Shown: positions 10,352-23,300 of the stretch, one piece after another
Layout: each line of letters opens with the position of its first letter
Position numbering within the stretch: the stretch's first letter is position 1
Origin: Rhypophila decipiens
Lineage: Eukaryota > Ascomycota > Sordariomycetes > Sordariales > Naviculisporaceae
DNA: 64,000 nucleotides
Assembly: GCA_033297075.1 (NCBI GenBank)
Contig: MU858117.1
Location: forward strand, 114,404 to 178,403
Direction: 5' to 3'
Notes under the pieces: generated by a model
What the model saw: the letters and a program-made list of their open reading frames with translations, nothing else
Database searches by the model: none
What the model was told of the DNA's origin: nothing
Translations under genes and position numbers: made by a program

Positions 10352-13300
10352 GCTATGGGGATTCACTCAATCGTGTTACCAATATGTCAAGAGTTTTGGC
10401 GCCGTCGGCACATTCTGGATGGATGGTTGTGATGGAGACAAAAATAGCAGCAAACTTTGGATTTGTCGATGTGTACAAATTATCAATTATACCAACATGA
10501 TGAAAGGAGACATCAAAGCATTATCATCAGCTCCCCGGCAAAGCATCACACATCCCGCGTTACTCAATATTGCATATAGCCCCCTGCTCGACACTTACAT
10601 GTTGCCGAATCCCAAATGCAATCCAATCACACCTCTATAGCGGCGCGGTTTGGATAGCATACCGACAGACACGTGCTTTGGGCCGAGCTCAAGGAAGAAG
10701 TAATCAAACTTGAACCCAAAAATAGTCGTCATCCTGGGCCTTGTTTCAAAACATTCTTCGAAGGCTTCGAAACGTGACGGACGGCTTGGAACCCATGTCA
10801 TGCACAATCTCGAAACATGACGAACAAATCGGGATCCTTATCTTCCAGGTTACGATGTAGTTACACTTTTTAGGATTTCGATTCGTTTGTTTCATCTTGG
10901 CTTTGTTTCAACTTGAAGCCTTATTGATGAGGTTTCTATTTTTGTTTGAATGTGGAGGGAGGGATTGGGGGCAAAATGCCTTGATTCGGGTATCACACAT
11001 CATTGGTCACTCGGTATCTTGAAATTATTTGATCTCGCAGCAAGCAAGGCAATCTTCCTTTTGAGAGAGAGAGTGAGAGAGGCAAGATTGCAAGATGCAG
11101 TGCACTGCTGCTGGTCCTCGGAACACTGAACAGACCCTAGTGTAGATCGACTTGGACCAGTCAGATGACATGGTTCTTCATATTGGCTTATGTACGTCGG
11201 TGATTTCACGGCGCTGTTAGAGTTTCCTTGACTGTAACGGTGAGTTTTCCTTCTCATTCGGCAGGCAATGCAAATGTGAGCACACCGAGGCTTTGGTTCA
11301 GCTCACCTTGGAGTACCCAATCGGATGGCCAGGTCTGGGATCTACACCTTGTCTCCGTCCCTGGATCCAGGTCTCCCTCTTGCAGAATTACCGTGAGTGC
11401 AGTGCCTGAGCGAGCGGAGAGTACGAGCCCGTCGCCTTTCGGGGCCGCTCATCTTCCTCGCTGTTACCGTGACAGGGTGCCCGGAGATGACGATAACTTG
11501 AAAGTAGTACATATCATATCCGTACCTTCTCATCAATGAATGTCAGATCAGCTCTCAATTTCTCACATCATCACCAAGCCGATGGAACTTTTCGCCTCGC
11601 AGTAAAAGACAACCACAGCAGCATCAGCATGTCGTGTACGGATGTCGTAAGTGAGGTCCTACCATTATCTTTGCCCAATATCATCCCCCTCTCCTCTCTA
11701 TCGCTCATTGAAGTTGCAGACAGGGAACGGACAAAAAGAATCAATGAATGCAATGAACCTCCCCAAAAATGATTGGCACTCAAAAAACCTAACCTTCCCC
11801 CGGGCGCTTAACTCACATGTCCCCACTGCCCCTAGCAAATCAAACGAGCCAATCATTCCTCGTGCTTGACCCTCCCATCCAATCATACGCGCTGTGGAGT
11901 TTACTGACCCCGTCTGCACGACACGCACGGTAACCCACACCCCCTGACCCCTGCTCAACGAAGCGCTTAGCACCTTGCCCGCTTGACCAGTCACGGCGCG
12001 GGGAGACCCATGTTGTTTGACGGTTCGTTTTGCTGGACCATGCGGGCGGATTTTGGCCTTTCCTTCTTGGGGTTGGGAGAATTTGTAGTGTTGGATTCGC
12101 TTTTTACTTTGATGCTGAATGTCTGAACTCAAACGGTAATGGATGAGGCAAAAGACAGAGTGTGTGGTTTTTTGTTACAAAGGACTCAAAGCTTGGAGAA
12201 TATATTGGCAAGTCTCTTCTGAGAAAGTTGTTCATAAATGCTATGAACAGAGAGTACCAGTGCTTTCCGTCCTTCTGGCAGGGGTGGTTTGCAGAAAGGT
12301 GGGGGCCAAGATCTCACAACATCTGGCCCCCAAGTCAAAGCTGGAAAAAGCTTCAATGCTCGAATCGGCTCTTCAACTTTCTTTCTTTTATCCTCAGAGG
12401 TATTCAGCCACAAAGTAATCAAGAGATCTCACCAATGTTGGCTGGTTGGCCTCCTCTGATGACATATTCAACTCACATCGCTTGGTATTCTGTACTTTGC
12501 TTGCTCGCAATCTCATAATCCTTCCTCCCCCTCTTTAATGCAAGGCCTCCAACCACCTACATATAAACACCTCCCTCGTAGGCACCCCGCTGATCCAAAC
12601 CTTGTAGTTGAGAGGTACCGGTAGGCAGGGAGAAGAGAGGGGTAAATAGGCATCTTATACTCGAAGGAGGTGATGTACGTTGCATATTCAATATGAACAA
12701 GATATTGATCCGCCCCAGGTATTTCTAAGGCAAGGTCGATCTGGATGTGTGGATGTCTCGGGACAGAAAATAAGTATGGGTGTGTGTGGGCTGGCCGTTG
12801 TGCCCGATCGCTGAATTGCTGCATGGGCAGCCGTAGGGCATCCATCCGCACAAGTGAAAAAAAGCCAATGTACAAAAGCAGATCACACAAAAGGAACAGA
12901 ATAGGCTTAGGTGTTGTTTATTTGTTTTTGTGATTCTCGGGAAACACACACAAGGTGGCCGCAGTTCGCGGCCGCTGCGACACCCTCTCTCTAGGATGGA
13001 GTCGAAGTGGCCGGCCGGCCGGTCTGCTGGTCGGATGGGGACTGACTGTACGGTATTTCGAGCCATCCACTGAACAAACTCGTTATATCCGCATTTGCAA
13101 TACATGTACTACTTAATTCTCTTTACTGAGATTGCACAAAACAGCTTTGCGCCACAAAGAGAGGGCAAAAGATGACCGAGTCAAAGATGATAGATGTGTG
13201 TACCAATTCATGTACATTGAAGGTAAACTAGCTAAGTTGCCCAGGTAAAAAGTCTCCTTGTCTCCTCTTGGACTCTAGTGGTATCGCCGTCATGAGTTTC

Positions 13301-13805
13301 AAGCCCAAAGTGCTTGAGAAGGATAGATAGAGCAAACACCTCATAAAGTATATCCAAAAATGTTAAACCTCAAACCAAACAATAAAAACAAACCAAACCG
13401 ATGCGCCTTGTGCAACGCCGTGAAAACTCCATTGCCTTCCAGTCCGCTTTGTCATAAAGCTATCCCATTCGAGCCCTGGTGTTCCGTTTTTCCTTGTCCT
13501 TTCTGACTGCTTCTTGATGATAGAGGTATCTCGTGTCGGTTCTGCGTCTCCTTCTCTCGGTTGATTTCATCAGCGCTTCTCTTTGCCGTGTGCTGATGAC
13601 AGGCTGGAGTTGTGCGCTGATGATGGTCGTGTATTATATAACAAAGCAAATATGAAGGAAGGCGCGTTGGGCGGCTGGTTTCCGGTCGACCAGCAAGTGG
13701 CGCGGTGATATCCAGCACCGCCAAATATGCTTCTTTCGTGGCCATCACGAATATTATCCCAAACTTTTTCCATGATCACCTCTCTGTGACAAGACTAGCT
13801 GCAGT
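10352..13805. other. Gene-poor spacer, 3.45 kb
   Basis: Lies between convergent FAN1 and the gene at 13806-14819. Short open frames (for example 11698-12132 minus, 12513-12890 minus, 12725-13105 minus) show no known domain. A CCGG-rich palindromic run lies near 13008-13021. No tRNA, rRNA or repeat family recognised. Confidence 0.5.
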
Positions 13806-14819
13806 TCATGATTCGACTGCTGTCTCCGTGTCGAGCTTTCTCCTCTTCCCCTTTGGCGCGGGTCCCATCCGTGGGGTATACGTCACTGTTCTTGTGACGA
13901 CCTCGCGAATATGCCGTACGCTTGATCGAGAATCCCTCTTTGAGTGACCTGGTCCTGGTTTTGCCGGAGCGTTCTTGGCGGCTGGGGTATCTGGTGCTGC
14001 TTGACGCTTTGACCCGGCGGTTTCACCAAACCTCCTCGACTTGAGAGCAGCATCCCAGTCAAATGGCGACCGAACAGATGCAGCGCTTAACGGCGACCTT
14101 AACGGCGACCTAGGAGAGTAGAGACCCGCGGTCGACACTGCAGGCGAGGCAGGTAGTTTCAAGCTTGGAAAGACTGCGGATCCAGCGGCCGGGGCCGAGA
14201 GAGGATACTCGATGTTGCGAGGTGTTGGCGGGAGTTTGGTGTTGATTGGTGCTGGGATTTGCTTGGGGCTCTTGGGGCTCTTGGATTTCTTCTTTTCCTC
14301 GGGCTCATCATCCAACTCGCTGACCTCGGTCCGGGCCGTTGATGGAGCGCTCTCTACCTGCTCGCCCTTGTCTTTCTCAGACTCATCTGATTTTGCCGAG
14401 TCTGTCGAGTCTGCCGAACTGTTGCTGGAGTTGCTGAGGGTACTGCTAGTGGTGCTCGTTCGGTTGAGAATTGCCCTCCCTGTTTGAGGCGGCGAGGCAA
14501 GACTGGGAGATACTAGTGACATGCTCTTGAGGAAATCTAGATAGGCGACCGGAGGCGTGATTGGTGTCTTTTGCAAGTCATATTCGAGCTTGACGGTGGC
14601 GCTCAGGGGGCCAGCAGAGGGGAGACCAGCCGAGGGAAGACCTGCTGAGGGAAAAGGATCGCGAAAGGCCGATGTGCGTGAAATGGCCGAAAGAGGTGTC
14701 CTGTCTGAGACGGCAGACGGTAGCGAGACAGCAGATCGAAGATCATGTGAAGGAGGGGGGATGTTGGGGAAGTTTGCTGTGACAGGTGTCGACAGCGACA
14801 AGACGGGCTTGGTAGACAT
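13806..14819 (-). CDS. Ser/Pro-rich nuclear-type protein of unknown function
   Basis: Single exon, 337 residues; the ATG sits in a good context (GTCAACATGTC). I do not recognise a named family. Mostly disordered and rich in Ser, Pro and Thr. Two parts look like conserved motifs: KTPITPPVAYLDFLKSMS near residue 85, and a basic C-terminus VVTRTVTYTPRMGPAPKGKR followed by RKLD, which could be a nuclear localisation signal. A Ser/Asp/Glu-rich acidic stretch precedes KKKSKSPKSPK. Several TP/SP pairs could be proline-directed kinase sites. Short internal repeats (SAGLP three times; a 12-bp tandem duplication at about 14093-14116 encoding RSPL-type repeats) suggest rapid length evolution. That it is a real gene is supported by its length, composition and basic conserved-looking end; the function is not predicted. 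Confidence 0.75.
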   Translation of the reverse strand: MSTKPVLSLSTPVTANFPNIPPPSHDLRSAVSLPSAVSDRTPLSAISRTSAFRDPFPSAGLPSAGLPSAGPLSATVKLEYDLQKTPITPPVAYLDFLKSMSLVSPSLASPPQTGRAILNRTSTTSSTLSNSSNSSADSTDSAKSDESEKDKGEQVESAPSTARTEVSELDDEPEEKKKSKSPKSPKQIPAPINTKLPPTPRNIEYPLSAPAAGSAVFPSLKLPASPAVSTAGLYSPRSPLRSPLSAASVRSPFDWDAALKSRRFGETAGSKRQAAPDTPAAKNAPAKPGPGHSKRDSRSSVRHIREVVTRTVTYTPRMGPAPKGKRRKLDTETAVES

Positions 14820-17800
14820 GTTGACGACGAGGTTGAAGATGTTGATACTGGCGAAGCAGTGTCAAGTCAAGCAAATGACTCGATGTGATGCTCGCCGATA
14901 GACTTGCAAGAGGCAGACGAGGAACCTTCAGTCGGAGAGGATGGAGGAGTGCAGGAGAGGTGCAGGAGGGTGGGCAAATGGATATATGACACCTCGACCA
15001 GGTGTGAGTTGTGTGGACGGGGGTCGACAAATGAGTGGGCTGCCGCACACGAAACACAGGAGCTAACAGTGGGCACCTAGAACGCCCCGCGTCTTGCCCA
15101 AGGATTGTGAACCTAGGGGGGTAAGATCCTGGTCAGATATCCTAGGATCCCGGAGCAGTGGACTGGGGATCTAAGAAAGGTCTGCCGGGGTGCGGGCGTA
15201 GCTGTCCGGGTTGGGAAGTGCTTGCTATTAAAGTCCAAGCCCGTGCTGTTTGTTGATGCTCAAGCGCGGCCGGCCTACAGAGCGGCCAGGTGGGGGAGAG
15301 GCTGAAAGGCGCGAGTATTCAGTCAGTCAGGAGGCCACGAGAGGAGGGGAATAACGGGTGACTGGTTGGTGACAAGGAACAAGACACAGTAAGGAAGGAA
15401 ATATGCGAGTATTGGAGGGGACGAAGAGAAGATTGGGCGACTGAGCAGCCAGTCAGAGAGGGACCTAAAGCGGCGGCAAGGGAACAAGGCGACAACGAAG
15501 CCAAGGAGCGTCAGGGGTCCGGGGGGTGTGCTGCTAGACAAGCGAGAAGCGACGATTTGACAGGGCCCGAGGCGGCTGCGAGATGTGCTGAGAAGTGTGA
15601 CCAGAGCTTGCAGCCGCTCCCAATTCCTGTTGAACACTTAAACCCCTGAAAACGCAAAAACCGTGGCTTTTGCCCCCTTGGTATCCGTAGTCTGCTCTTT
15701 TTCTTCCTGAACACTTTCCAGGAAACGCACAGAAATCTTGTGAAAATGAATGACGTTGAAATGTGCGGGAAATAAAATCGAAAAGAAATGAAGAAAAGAA
15801 ATTTGGGTACTTACGAAAGCGCTTAGCAGGTGTCCAATATCGCGTACCAAATGGCGGAGGGGCTCCAGTAAATTAATTCGGAGCGGCCTTGATCTGTCTG
15901 GGGATGCGGGGCCTTGGTGGGCTAATTTGCTCAAAAAGGGAAAGGTCAGAGGGGGCAAAAGGCTTCTGTCCAAAAGTCTCGAAGCGCCGGGAGTCGGGAC
16001 AGTCCTTTCGTCACGAGTTTGTCGTGGCGTCGCTATCTCAACCGCTGGTGTGAGGCTTGGGATAAAGCTTCAAGGTGATTGGGCAGACGAGTTGAAACCC
16101 GCAGCGAACAAGAGCGCTAAGCTCATTCCGCTATTATTAGTACAGGGATTGTGCGATTGGCCTGGGGCTGGGGGCCATTGAACTTTGATGTTGATGTTGC
16201 TTACCTCTTGATATCCGGGCTCTTTGAAGCTTGAACGTCGTCGCAAGTCGCTGCCGGAGTGCTGGTGCTGATCCAAGATTGGAAACAGGATTGAAGGTCG
16301 AAGCGTTCCAATGCAGGTGGTGGGAATTAACCTTTTGCTGTTGAGATTGCTCTGCTGGTGCGCTTGCAGGAAGACGATAATTAGAGAGGCAGGCGGCGGC
16401 TGGTGGAGAGTAGACTCGGGAAGGATGAAGTTCAGAAGTGAAATGGTACCGGACCGAAAACAAGCCGAAGAAGAAAAGAGGCGGAATTAGGAAATGAAAG
16501 GAAAACGACGAGCAAAAGAAAAAGTCACGGGCTCAGCCTGTGGTTGAAGGTATATTGCTTCCTCTGGGGAATTTGATCTTGACAGAAACTGATCAGATTG
16601 GGGCCAGTCTCTCCTGCCCCAGGAAGTCGGGATGTCAACACATATATGCATATCCATCCGTATGGTTCACGCAGAAAGGAAGGGACGGCCGTGGCCCGTA
16701 GCCGCCCACCTGCCCACCTGCTCAAAGTCTCAAGATCAAATATCGATGCTTTATTTTTGGGCGGGTAAACTTCTGCACGTCTTCCACGATCCATCTCGCC
16801 AGCAAGCCAGACTGGCTACCATCCTCCAGAGCGCGCGCCATGGGAAAAAAAAGCCAATATCCATCCAGGAAGCTGGCAAGCCCAGCAATACCAATGGCTG
16901 CTTCTCCATAAGAGACCTATTCCCCAGGCCCACACTAGCATTCTTGTCTCTGGCCGCAGACATGGTCCGCAATGTACTTACTGTACCTGGGTAGATCTCC
17001 CATACCGGCACCTAACGGCGCGCGGCTCTCAACGCGCTTACAAGTTCCAGTCGCTGCCGGAGACTACTTCCCACATGGCTTTTCCGTTGGTTGGGGTTCC
17101 CCAGATTGCCATATGGACCGTCCCTTTTCCACGATAGACGCCCACAGCTACCTGGCCATGGAGGCTGCTCGCCCAGTTGACAATGACATATAACATGCCC
17201 ATTCAACAGGCCAGAGCGCGCGCCTGCTTCTCGGCATCTCATTTTACTCAGGCCGCCTCTCCTGTTGACCTTGCTCTGCATCATGGCTTGATGTCGAATC
17301 GAGAGGCTCGACCTTCATTCTATCCTGAGGCATCCCTAATACTTCTGCTCTGTTGTCTTGGCCGGCTATGAGTTTGTGACATGAGGCTTTGACGTGCCAA
17401 AGGGTTCATGTCCAGCCCGCCAGCCATCAGGTTATGTCCACGGTTCCAAGTCGGAAGATATTGACCATAATTCTCGACACACGCGCGAGATATGGAGATA
17501 TGGAGGGAGCCATCTACCTGCGCGGATACACGTACAGTAGCCGCTCGCGATTGTGCTGCCACCCTGGCTCGCAAAAAATACGTGATCCTGCTCCAATGAC
17601 GAGGCAACCTCTCATCCCAAGCTGTAAGTTCCACAGAACTTGCAAAAGGACCAGCTTCCTCTTCCCCCATCCCCCATGTCCTCGATGCTGTTGAGAGCTC
17701 AGTCGGCTTAACCAGCTCTAGGTCAATCCCTGCCCCCTTCCTACAATCCCAAGTTCATGTTGTCAAGTCTATTAGGAACGAAATGAGGAAGCCCCAACAC

Positions 17801-20208
17801 CATGTGTCTCTAATGCCTGTGGCTGATCGTCTTGCCGCCAGCGCGCTTAGCACTCAGGCCAGCCGACAATCCTGACCTCCCTGTGCCGGCAGGATTGCTC
17901 TTTTGCCCTGTCAAGAGGACTTCTGAGTTCCTTGAATTTCAGAATCCTCTCGAATATGGATGGAATATCCCTAGTCAGGAGCCGACGCAACTATGAAGGT
18001 ACATAGGCAGGTGGCCGTTCGCCCCTGACGGTGCCGCGTACCAGCTCACCATCGCGGGCAAGTCCATTCACCTGTCCACTTCTCAATACATCACCATCTC
18101 GTGGCGGCCGCGTGTGTACGGCTTCGGAGCCAGCTTCCATAGACGCCGGGCCAGATATGAAGACCACAGATGAACCAATCGGTTCGTAGTGATTCATGCG
18201 GGAGACACGAGAACGAATCTTATCCGACTGTGTTCAATATCTACAGGGGGTCATGTGTTCAGTATTTCCTTTGTTCCATGGATACCTGCCTCATGAGTAC
18301 CCGAAGTTGGGTATTCCGCCCTTCTTCCTATAGGGGCCATGACTTCTGACAACGAAGATGACCGACCTCATGTTGGTGACCGAGCTCAGTATCCAACCTC
18401 TTTACCGTCATTGTGCCAGGGGTCCGGATGGCTTGCAGGTGGTCACTCAACTGGCTTGCTCACTGAGTGTGATTTCCTTTACGGGTATCGAGAGACCGTG
18501 GGCACCACAACTTCCACAAGACTCCAGACTAGATATTCCTTCGATCCTTCCCGCCTCTAAGGAACGAAGAGACCACACAGTATGTGAATAGTCACAATAG
18601 CTTTCAGTACTTGATGTGTGCCAGCTCAGGTCCTGCTTCTGGGCCAACGAAATGTGCTCCTACCCAGACTTGTGCATTGCTGGAAAAGGAGGCTGAAAAC
18701 CACCTATTTGCTTACTAGGTGGATCAACATGTGTGATCGATAGTTGAGCAGATTCTCACTGACACACTGCTTGAGTACGTCGCTCATCTACTTCCGCCAG
18801 GTGAAACTGCCATAGAGTCATATCATCGTGAACCACAGAGGCAGAAGCAGACGTGCCCTTGGAGTAGAGTCTGTGTTTCTTTGCGTTGCGTACTTTTGCC
18901 GTTTCAGGTCTGGCTTCGGGCCTCTTCACTGGACCGTGGAAGAATCATGCGTACGTAGTATATCGACTTCTTCCAGCCAGTGGCAGTCGATCGATGTGAT
19001 GTCGCACCATGATACAGAGGCAGTCGGTTATCCAGGTAGACGCGGTCTGAGGTATCATGCCTTGTTTGCACAGCTGTTTTTGTGATACACGCGGCTCGGG
19101 GGCATTTGAGAGGTCCGCAGTATACGCACGCACGGCACGGTAGATTCAGTTTTGAGGCCATCGTGCTACTATGATGTGGGACTTTGGGAAGAGATAGTCA
19201 GGAGGAGTAAGGAAGGAAGAGTATACCCCTTGTCAACTTTAGACGACGATGGCATTATGATTCCTGATGGCCTGAGTTAGGACCTTGTTTCACGGCATAG
19301 ACTATGCTAGGTGTCTTGACCTGCCGCTCTCCGACATCTCGCTTGTATGGGAATGTGGGAATAATGAAGGATCAAGGCCGGATGAGGGGGAGAATAAATC
19401 TCGTGGGATCCGAAGGAGCGAACAAAGCAACGGACGGAATTTGAGCCCAGTCACATCCATGGGCTTGTGCACTGGCGGTCAAGCTTGCATGACAACTTTG
19501 CGGATTCGATCCGACTGTTCTGTCCTGACCCGCGTTTATCTTATACACCCAAGGCGGCAGAAACCTCTTGTCGTCTCCCGGCTCTCTCTCTCTTGCGCAC
19601 TGGAGTGCCCCGAAGTCCTATCGCTAGTGTAAAGGGCTAGACCTCAAATGAACTCATTGAAAGAGAAACCTCTTGTCGTCTTATTCGCGATCCTATTAGC
19701 GATGGGCGGGCTGGGTCGGAAAGGAGATCAATACGTATTCTAGACTCTGGTCATTTCCTACTGAGGATGACCCCTAGACCTGGTGGCAGGACCGTGAAGC
19801 AAGTGCTTCTATTGCGTGACGTGCAAGTAGACATGAAAGATGGGTGCACGCTTTCCTCGTCTTGCCCTCCAACTGCTAAGCTGGTAGGAAGGAGTCGCAT
19901 CGGCTCCAAACATCATGAGTCTATCAAGGCCTTAGGTTGCCGTGGAGCTGAAGTCCAATATGTGCATTCTGTTATTCTATTCGATGCTCATGATATTCTT
20001 GCAAGCCTTCTCATGTCGGAGTGCGGTCTGGTTGCTGTGGAGTTATCTCACGCCCCTGGACACTGGCCTTGGCTGCTTCTACATCCAGCCCCTGAAGTCG
20101 AGGTAAACAAATCCAAGACCCACCCCGTCATGACTCAAGCCACCGCAAACTTTGCGCCAACTGAAAAGCCAAAGGAAGGGAAGTCTATTTTAACAATCAC
20201 AGTACGAA
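14820..20208. other. Gene-poor spacer, 5.4 kb
   Basis: The first part (to about 16.4 kb) is upstream of the minus-strand gene and probably holds its promoter and leader; a good donor (cgtaagtacc on the minus strand, near 15823) suggests a leader intron. The rest has only short unsupported frames on both strands. An 18-bp direct repeat (agaaacctcttgtcgtct) occurs at 19559-19576 and 19664-19681. I found no transposase, reverse transcriptase or other protein domain. Confidence 0.5.
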
Positions 20209-20279
20209 GCGTCAGTGGTTTAGTGGTAAAATCCATCGTTGCCATCGATGGGCCCCGCGTTCGATTCGCGGCTGACGCA
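20209..20279 (+). tRNA. tRNA-Gly (anticodon GCC)
   Basis: 71 nt, no intron. Acceptor stem GCGTCAG pairs fully with CTGACGC, discriminator A. Anticodon stem CATCG/CGATG with loop TTGCCAT gives anticodon GCC. T arm CCGCG/CGCGG with loop TTCGATT serves as B box; the A box is the GGTTTAGTGG region. It decodes GGC and GGU. The cloverleaf is clean. Confidence 0.96.
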
Positions 20280-20298
20280 TTCATATCACCTCCTCACC

Positions 20299-20340
20299 AT
20301 ATCAAGGGGTAGTCATCCTTTATATCAAGGGGTAGTCATC
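20299..20340 (+). repeat. 19-bp tandem duplication behind tRNA-Gly
   Basis: The sequence atatcaaggggtagtcatc occurs at 20299-20317 and again at 20322-20340, 23 bp apart, between the tRNA and its T-run. Confidence 0.9.
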
Positions 20341-20346
20341 TTTTTT
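20341..20346 (+). terminator. Probable Pol III terminator of tRNA-Gly
   Basis: First run of four or more T after the tRNA (T6), 61 nt beyond its 3' end. If used, the primary transcript has an unusually long 3' trailer that contains the 19-bp duplication. Confidence 0.6.
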
Positions 20347-23300
20347 ATTTATTTCTATATTTGAGGGTTTCTTTCAAACGTTCTTGTGGTTTTTCTTTTA
20401 GTCCTAGCATACCGTGTAGCTAGCTACTCACACTAGAAACCTTCTTGCTAAAAGGAAGTCTGAATATATGTGCTGCTCGTGAATGATATTGATACATTTG
20501 ATATGTTCTTTCTATAGATAGATATTTACTCCATATCTTACTTGTCCGTTCATTCCCCGGGCAAAGGCTTCTCGAAAGGGGTGATTCGGGTATATTTGCC
20601 TCCTTCAATTCTTTGTCACAGAACTTACTAGGCCAACTATATCGATAAGGAGAATGCCGAATTCCATGGCCAACCGGGACCAACTTCGTCTTAGCCATGA
20701 ATAGATAATTATGGCAAGCATATCATCACACAAGGAGTGAATCACCCCAAGACTGAACTTCTGCCATGATTTGTCCAGCAAAACAAGGAATTGAGCATGT
20801 GATTCTCACCGCTAACATTATTCACCATAACATATCGTATCCGTGTGTTCAGTTCCGCATATCCATAGCTTCCTTTCTTAACATACAAGGCCACGAGCAA
20901 TATGATCATACTGATAGTCGGGGAAACGGACCAAACCATCAACCTCAAAATACATACCAGTTTCTTGAACAGAAAGGAGGAGTAAAAATACTAAAAGTGA
21001 TGCTTTTTTTTACTACCCCCCTATGCTAGAAGTTGTACTTATATCCTCTAGGGGAGAATAAGGCTTGTTACGGCGGGGAGGAGGGCTTTGTGGCTCGAGA
21101 GCTTGTTTCCCTTCGTCCATCGGGATGATTACGGAGTTGCGACACGCTGCAACAGTCAGCAACCAATCTTGGACGTTCCTATCCCCGTCGATCACTCAAC
21201 CTGGCCATCACAAGACGTAAGTATCCAAGAACGGCAAGACACAGAGCATGAGTAGATACGGCCAGAGGTGAAGGCACTTCTTGCCTTATCACAAAGTAAC
21301 GATAGAACGGTTCCGAGCTGTCAAGCGCAAGTTCAAGACATGGTTTAACCTTCAAAGTCCCGAACTGAGACATGCCCCGGAATGCGGATCATCTCACCTC
21401 CCCACACCGAATATATTCTTCAAAGATCTCATGTGACCAAGAGACGACAGCATACAGTCCCCCGGGGTGTCAACGACGGTCTCAGTGTCTGACCTGGTGA
21501 CCGAACCTCAAAGTTACAGAAAGAAGATTGATTAGTCCAACACCAAAAAACACAGAGAGTGATGAGTAAGAAGTAAGACAGGGAACCTCGACATCGGACT
21601 CACGGCCCGAATTATGTTATCATTATGGCAATTGGGGCTCTAAAAGCCTCAGGTAGGGTGAGCAGAGCAGTCGCGTGGACGCTATCTAACCCAACGTCCA
21701 TCACTGAGACGAACCACCGAGCAAGACATCCAGATGGTGCTATTGCCCCGTAAGCATGCGAGCAAAGCAACCACGCTCTACGTCCCCCCCGGATATCAGC
21801 TACAAACGGAGCCTCATCCCGTATTTGATACCTCCGTCCCCTCCAGCCTCCAACCAGGAAGGCCCATTCAGGGGTTCATCGATACGGTAACTCATATCAA
21901 CAGATGATTTGGATCTAGCTGCTTCATCTGCCACGAGTCCTTGATTACGCCAGCCTTTATCTCATTCCTTTGCGGTATCAAGTTCAATCTCCCAGACCAT
22001 GATGAGGTAGACAGGTGCTGCCAAAGTTCCAATACTTTCCCGTGGCCCGAAGGCCAGACTCATCATCACCACGCACCCCAGCAGTTCGCAAATATTCACA
22101 ACGAACAACTCCAGAGATCTGTGGTCACCGGCAATGAACCTTCACACCACCATGCGAAATGAGCTGAAGCTGAGACGTCCGAGAAATCTCCCAGCCTCCT
22201 TGATATCACAACGAGGCCAGCGACCACGAAACTCCATCAACCACGCCTACAGAAGCAGAACGCAATAAACAAACACCAATCGCTAGTTCACATGAGCCAA
22301 TCCATGATCGGCTACGACCCGACCTCTCAAACTTCGCTCGGGAATCGTGAATGGGAACTCAAAGTTCCACAATAGGAAACTCCAGCCTCAACGAGATGAC
22401 ACAGGGGACCGGTTTTCGTGGGGTACGATATCCCCAGTGGGTATAGCATGGCCTGGGCATGGCAGTGTCATACCAAATTCCACGTGGAGCAGACCACCAT
22501 CCTCTGACCATGTTTTCAAGTTTCCGGGGAACAATTTAATAAGCGCTCAACCAATTCGCATCGAGAACGGGGATGTTGTTTTGAACAAAGGGGGAAATGC
22601 TACTAGCAATAAAATTTCCGCAAGGTAGGGGTGACGGTAACATGGGATGTGAAGGCTTGTTTTGCCGCCGAATAGAAAGTCCAAAAGTCAGCTTCTGGGT
22701 TCTCATTCGACGGTTTTGGTTGATGTTTGACAATGACCGACAAGGGGATTTGATGCTCGTTTGTAGAATCGTAATGTGGCGTGATCTGTTGCAGATATCT
22801 TCTTCTTCCAAGGACGACGACGTCACTTTTTGTCTTTTTTGTGGACTACTACACCTGTCTTGAGCTTCAGTTGTGTGAATCTGTGGTGAAATCATGCTGC
22901 TATTGATCGACGGTTGGGCAGCAATCGATAGTGTTGAGAAGTGATACAGCTCATGACGAGATTTGGGAACAGCACTCGCAGATCAATGTGGTAAAGCAAG
23001 ACGAGGGAGCGAGACAAAATTGGCCAAGATGGCTAAGAAGCAGAAAGGCAGAGAGAGAGCTTCGTGCATCAGTCAATCATGAACAAGAGCACACTTGGGT
23101 GAGCCTCGAGGCTATGACTTCGAATCTGGTACGTAGTAGCGACCCAAGCCCCACGATTCCGCGATATGCGCACCACACTGCGGATGATCCCGCATCTGCA
23201 AGAAGAAATAGAAGAACGGTGGGCGTCTTCTCAGGTCTCGGGGCAGACAAGATTAGGCCGAGGTCCGGTCGAGGTCAGCAGGCCGGAGCCACATTATGCT

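Noticed and set aside
19767..20312. 181-residue frame on the plus strand
   Set aside because: It runs through the tRNA-Gly gene and has no recognisable domain.
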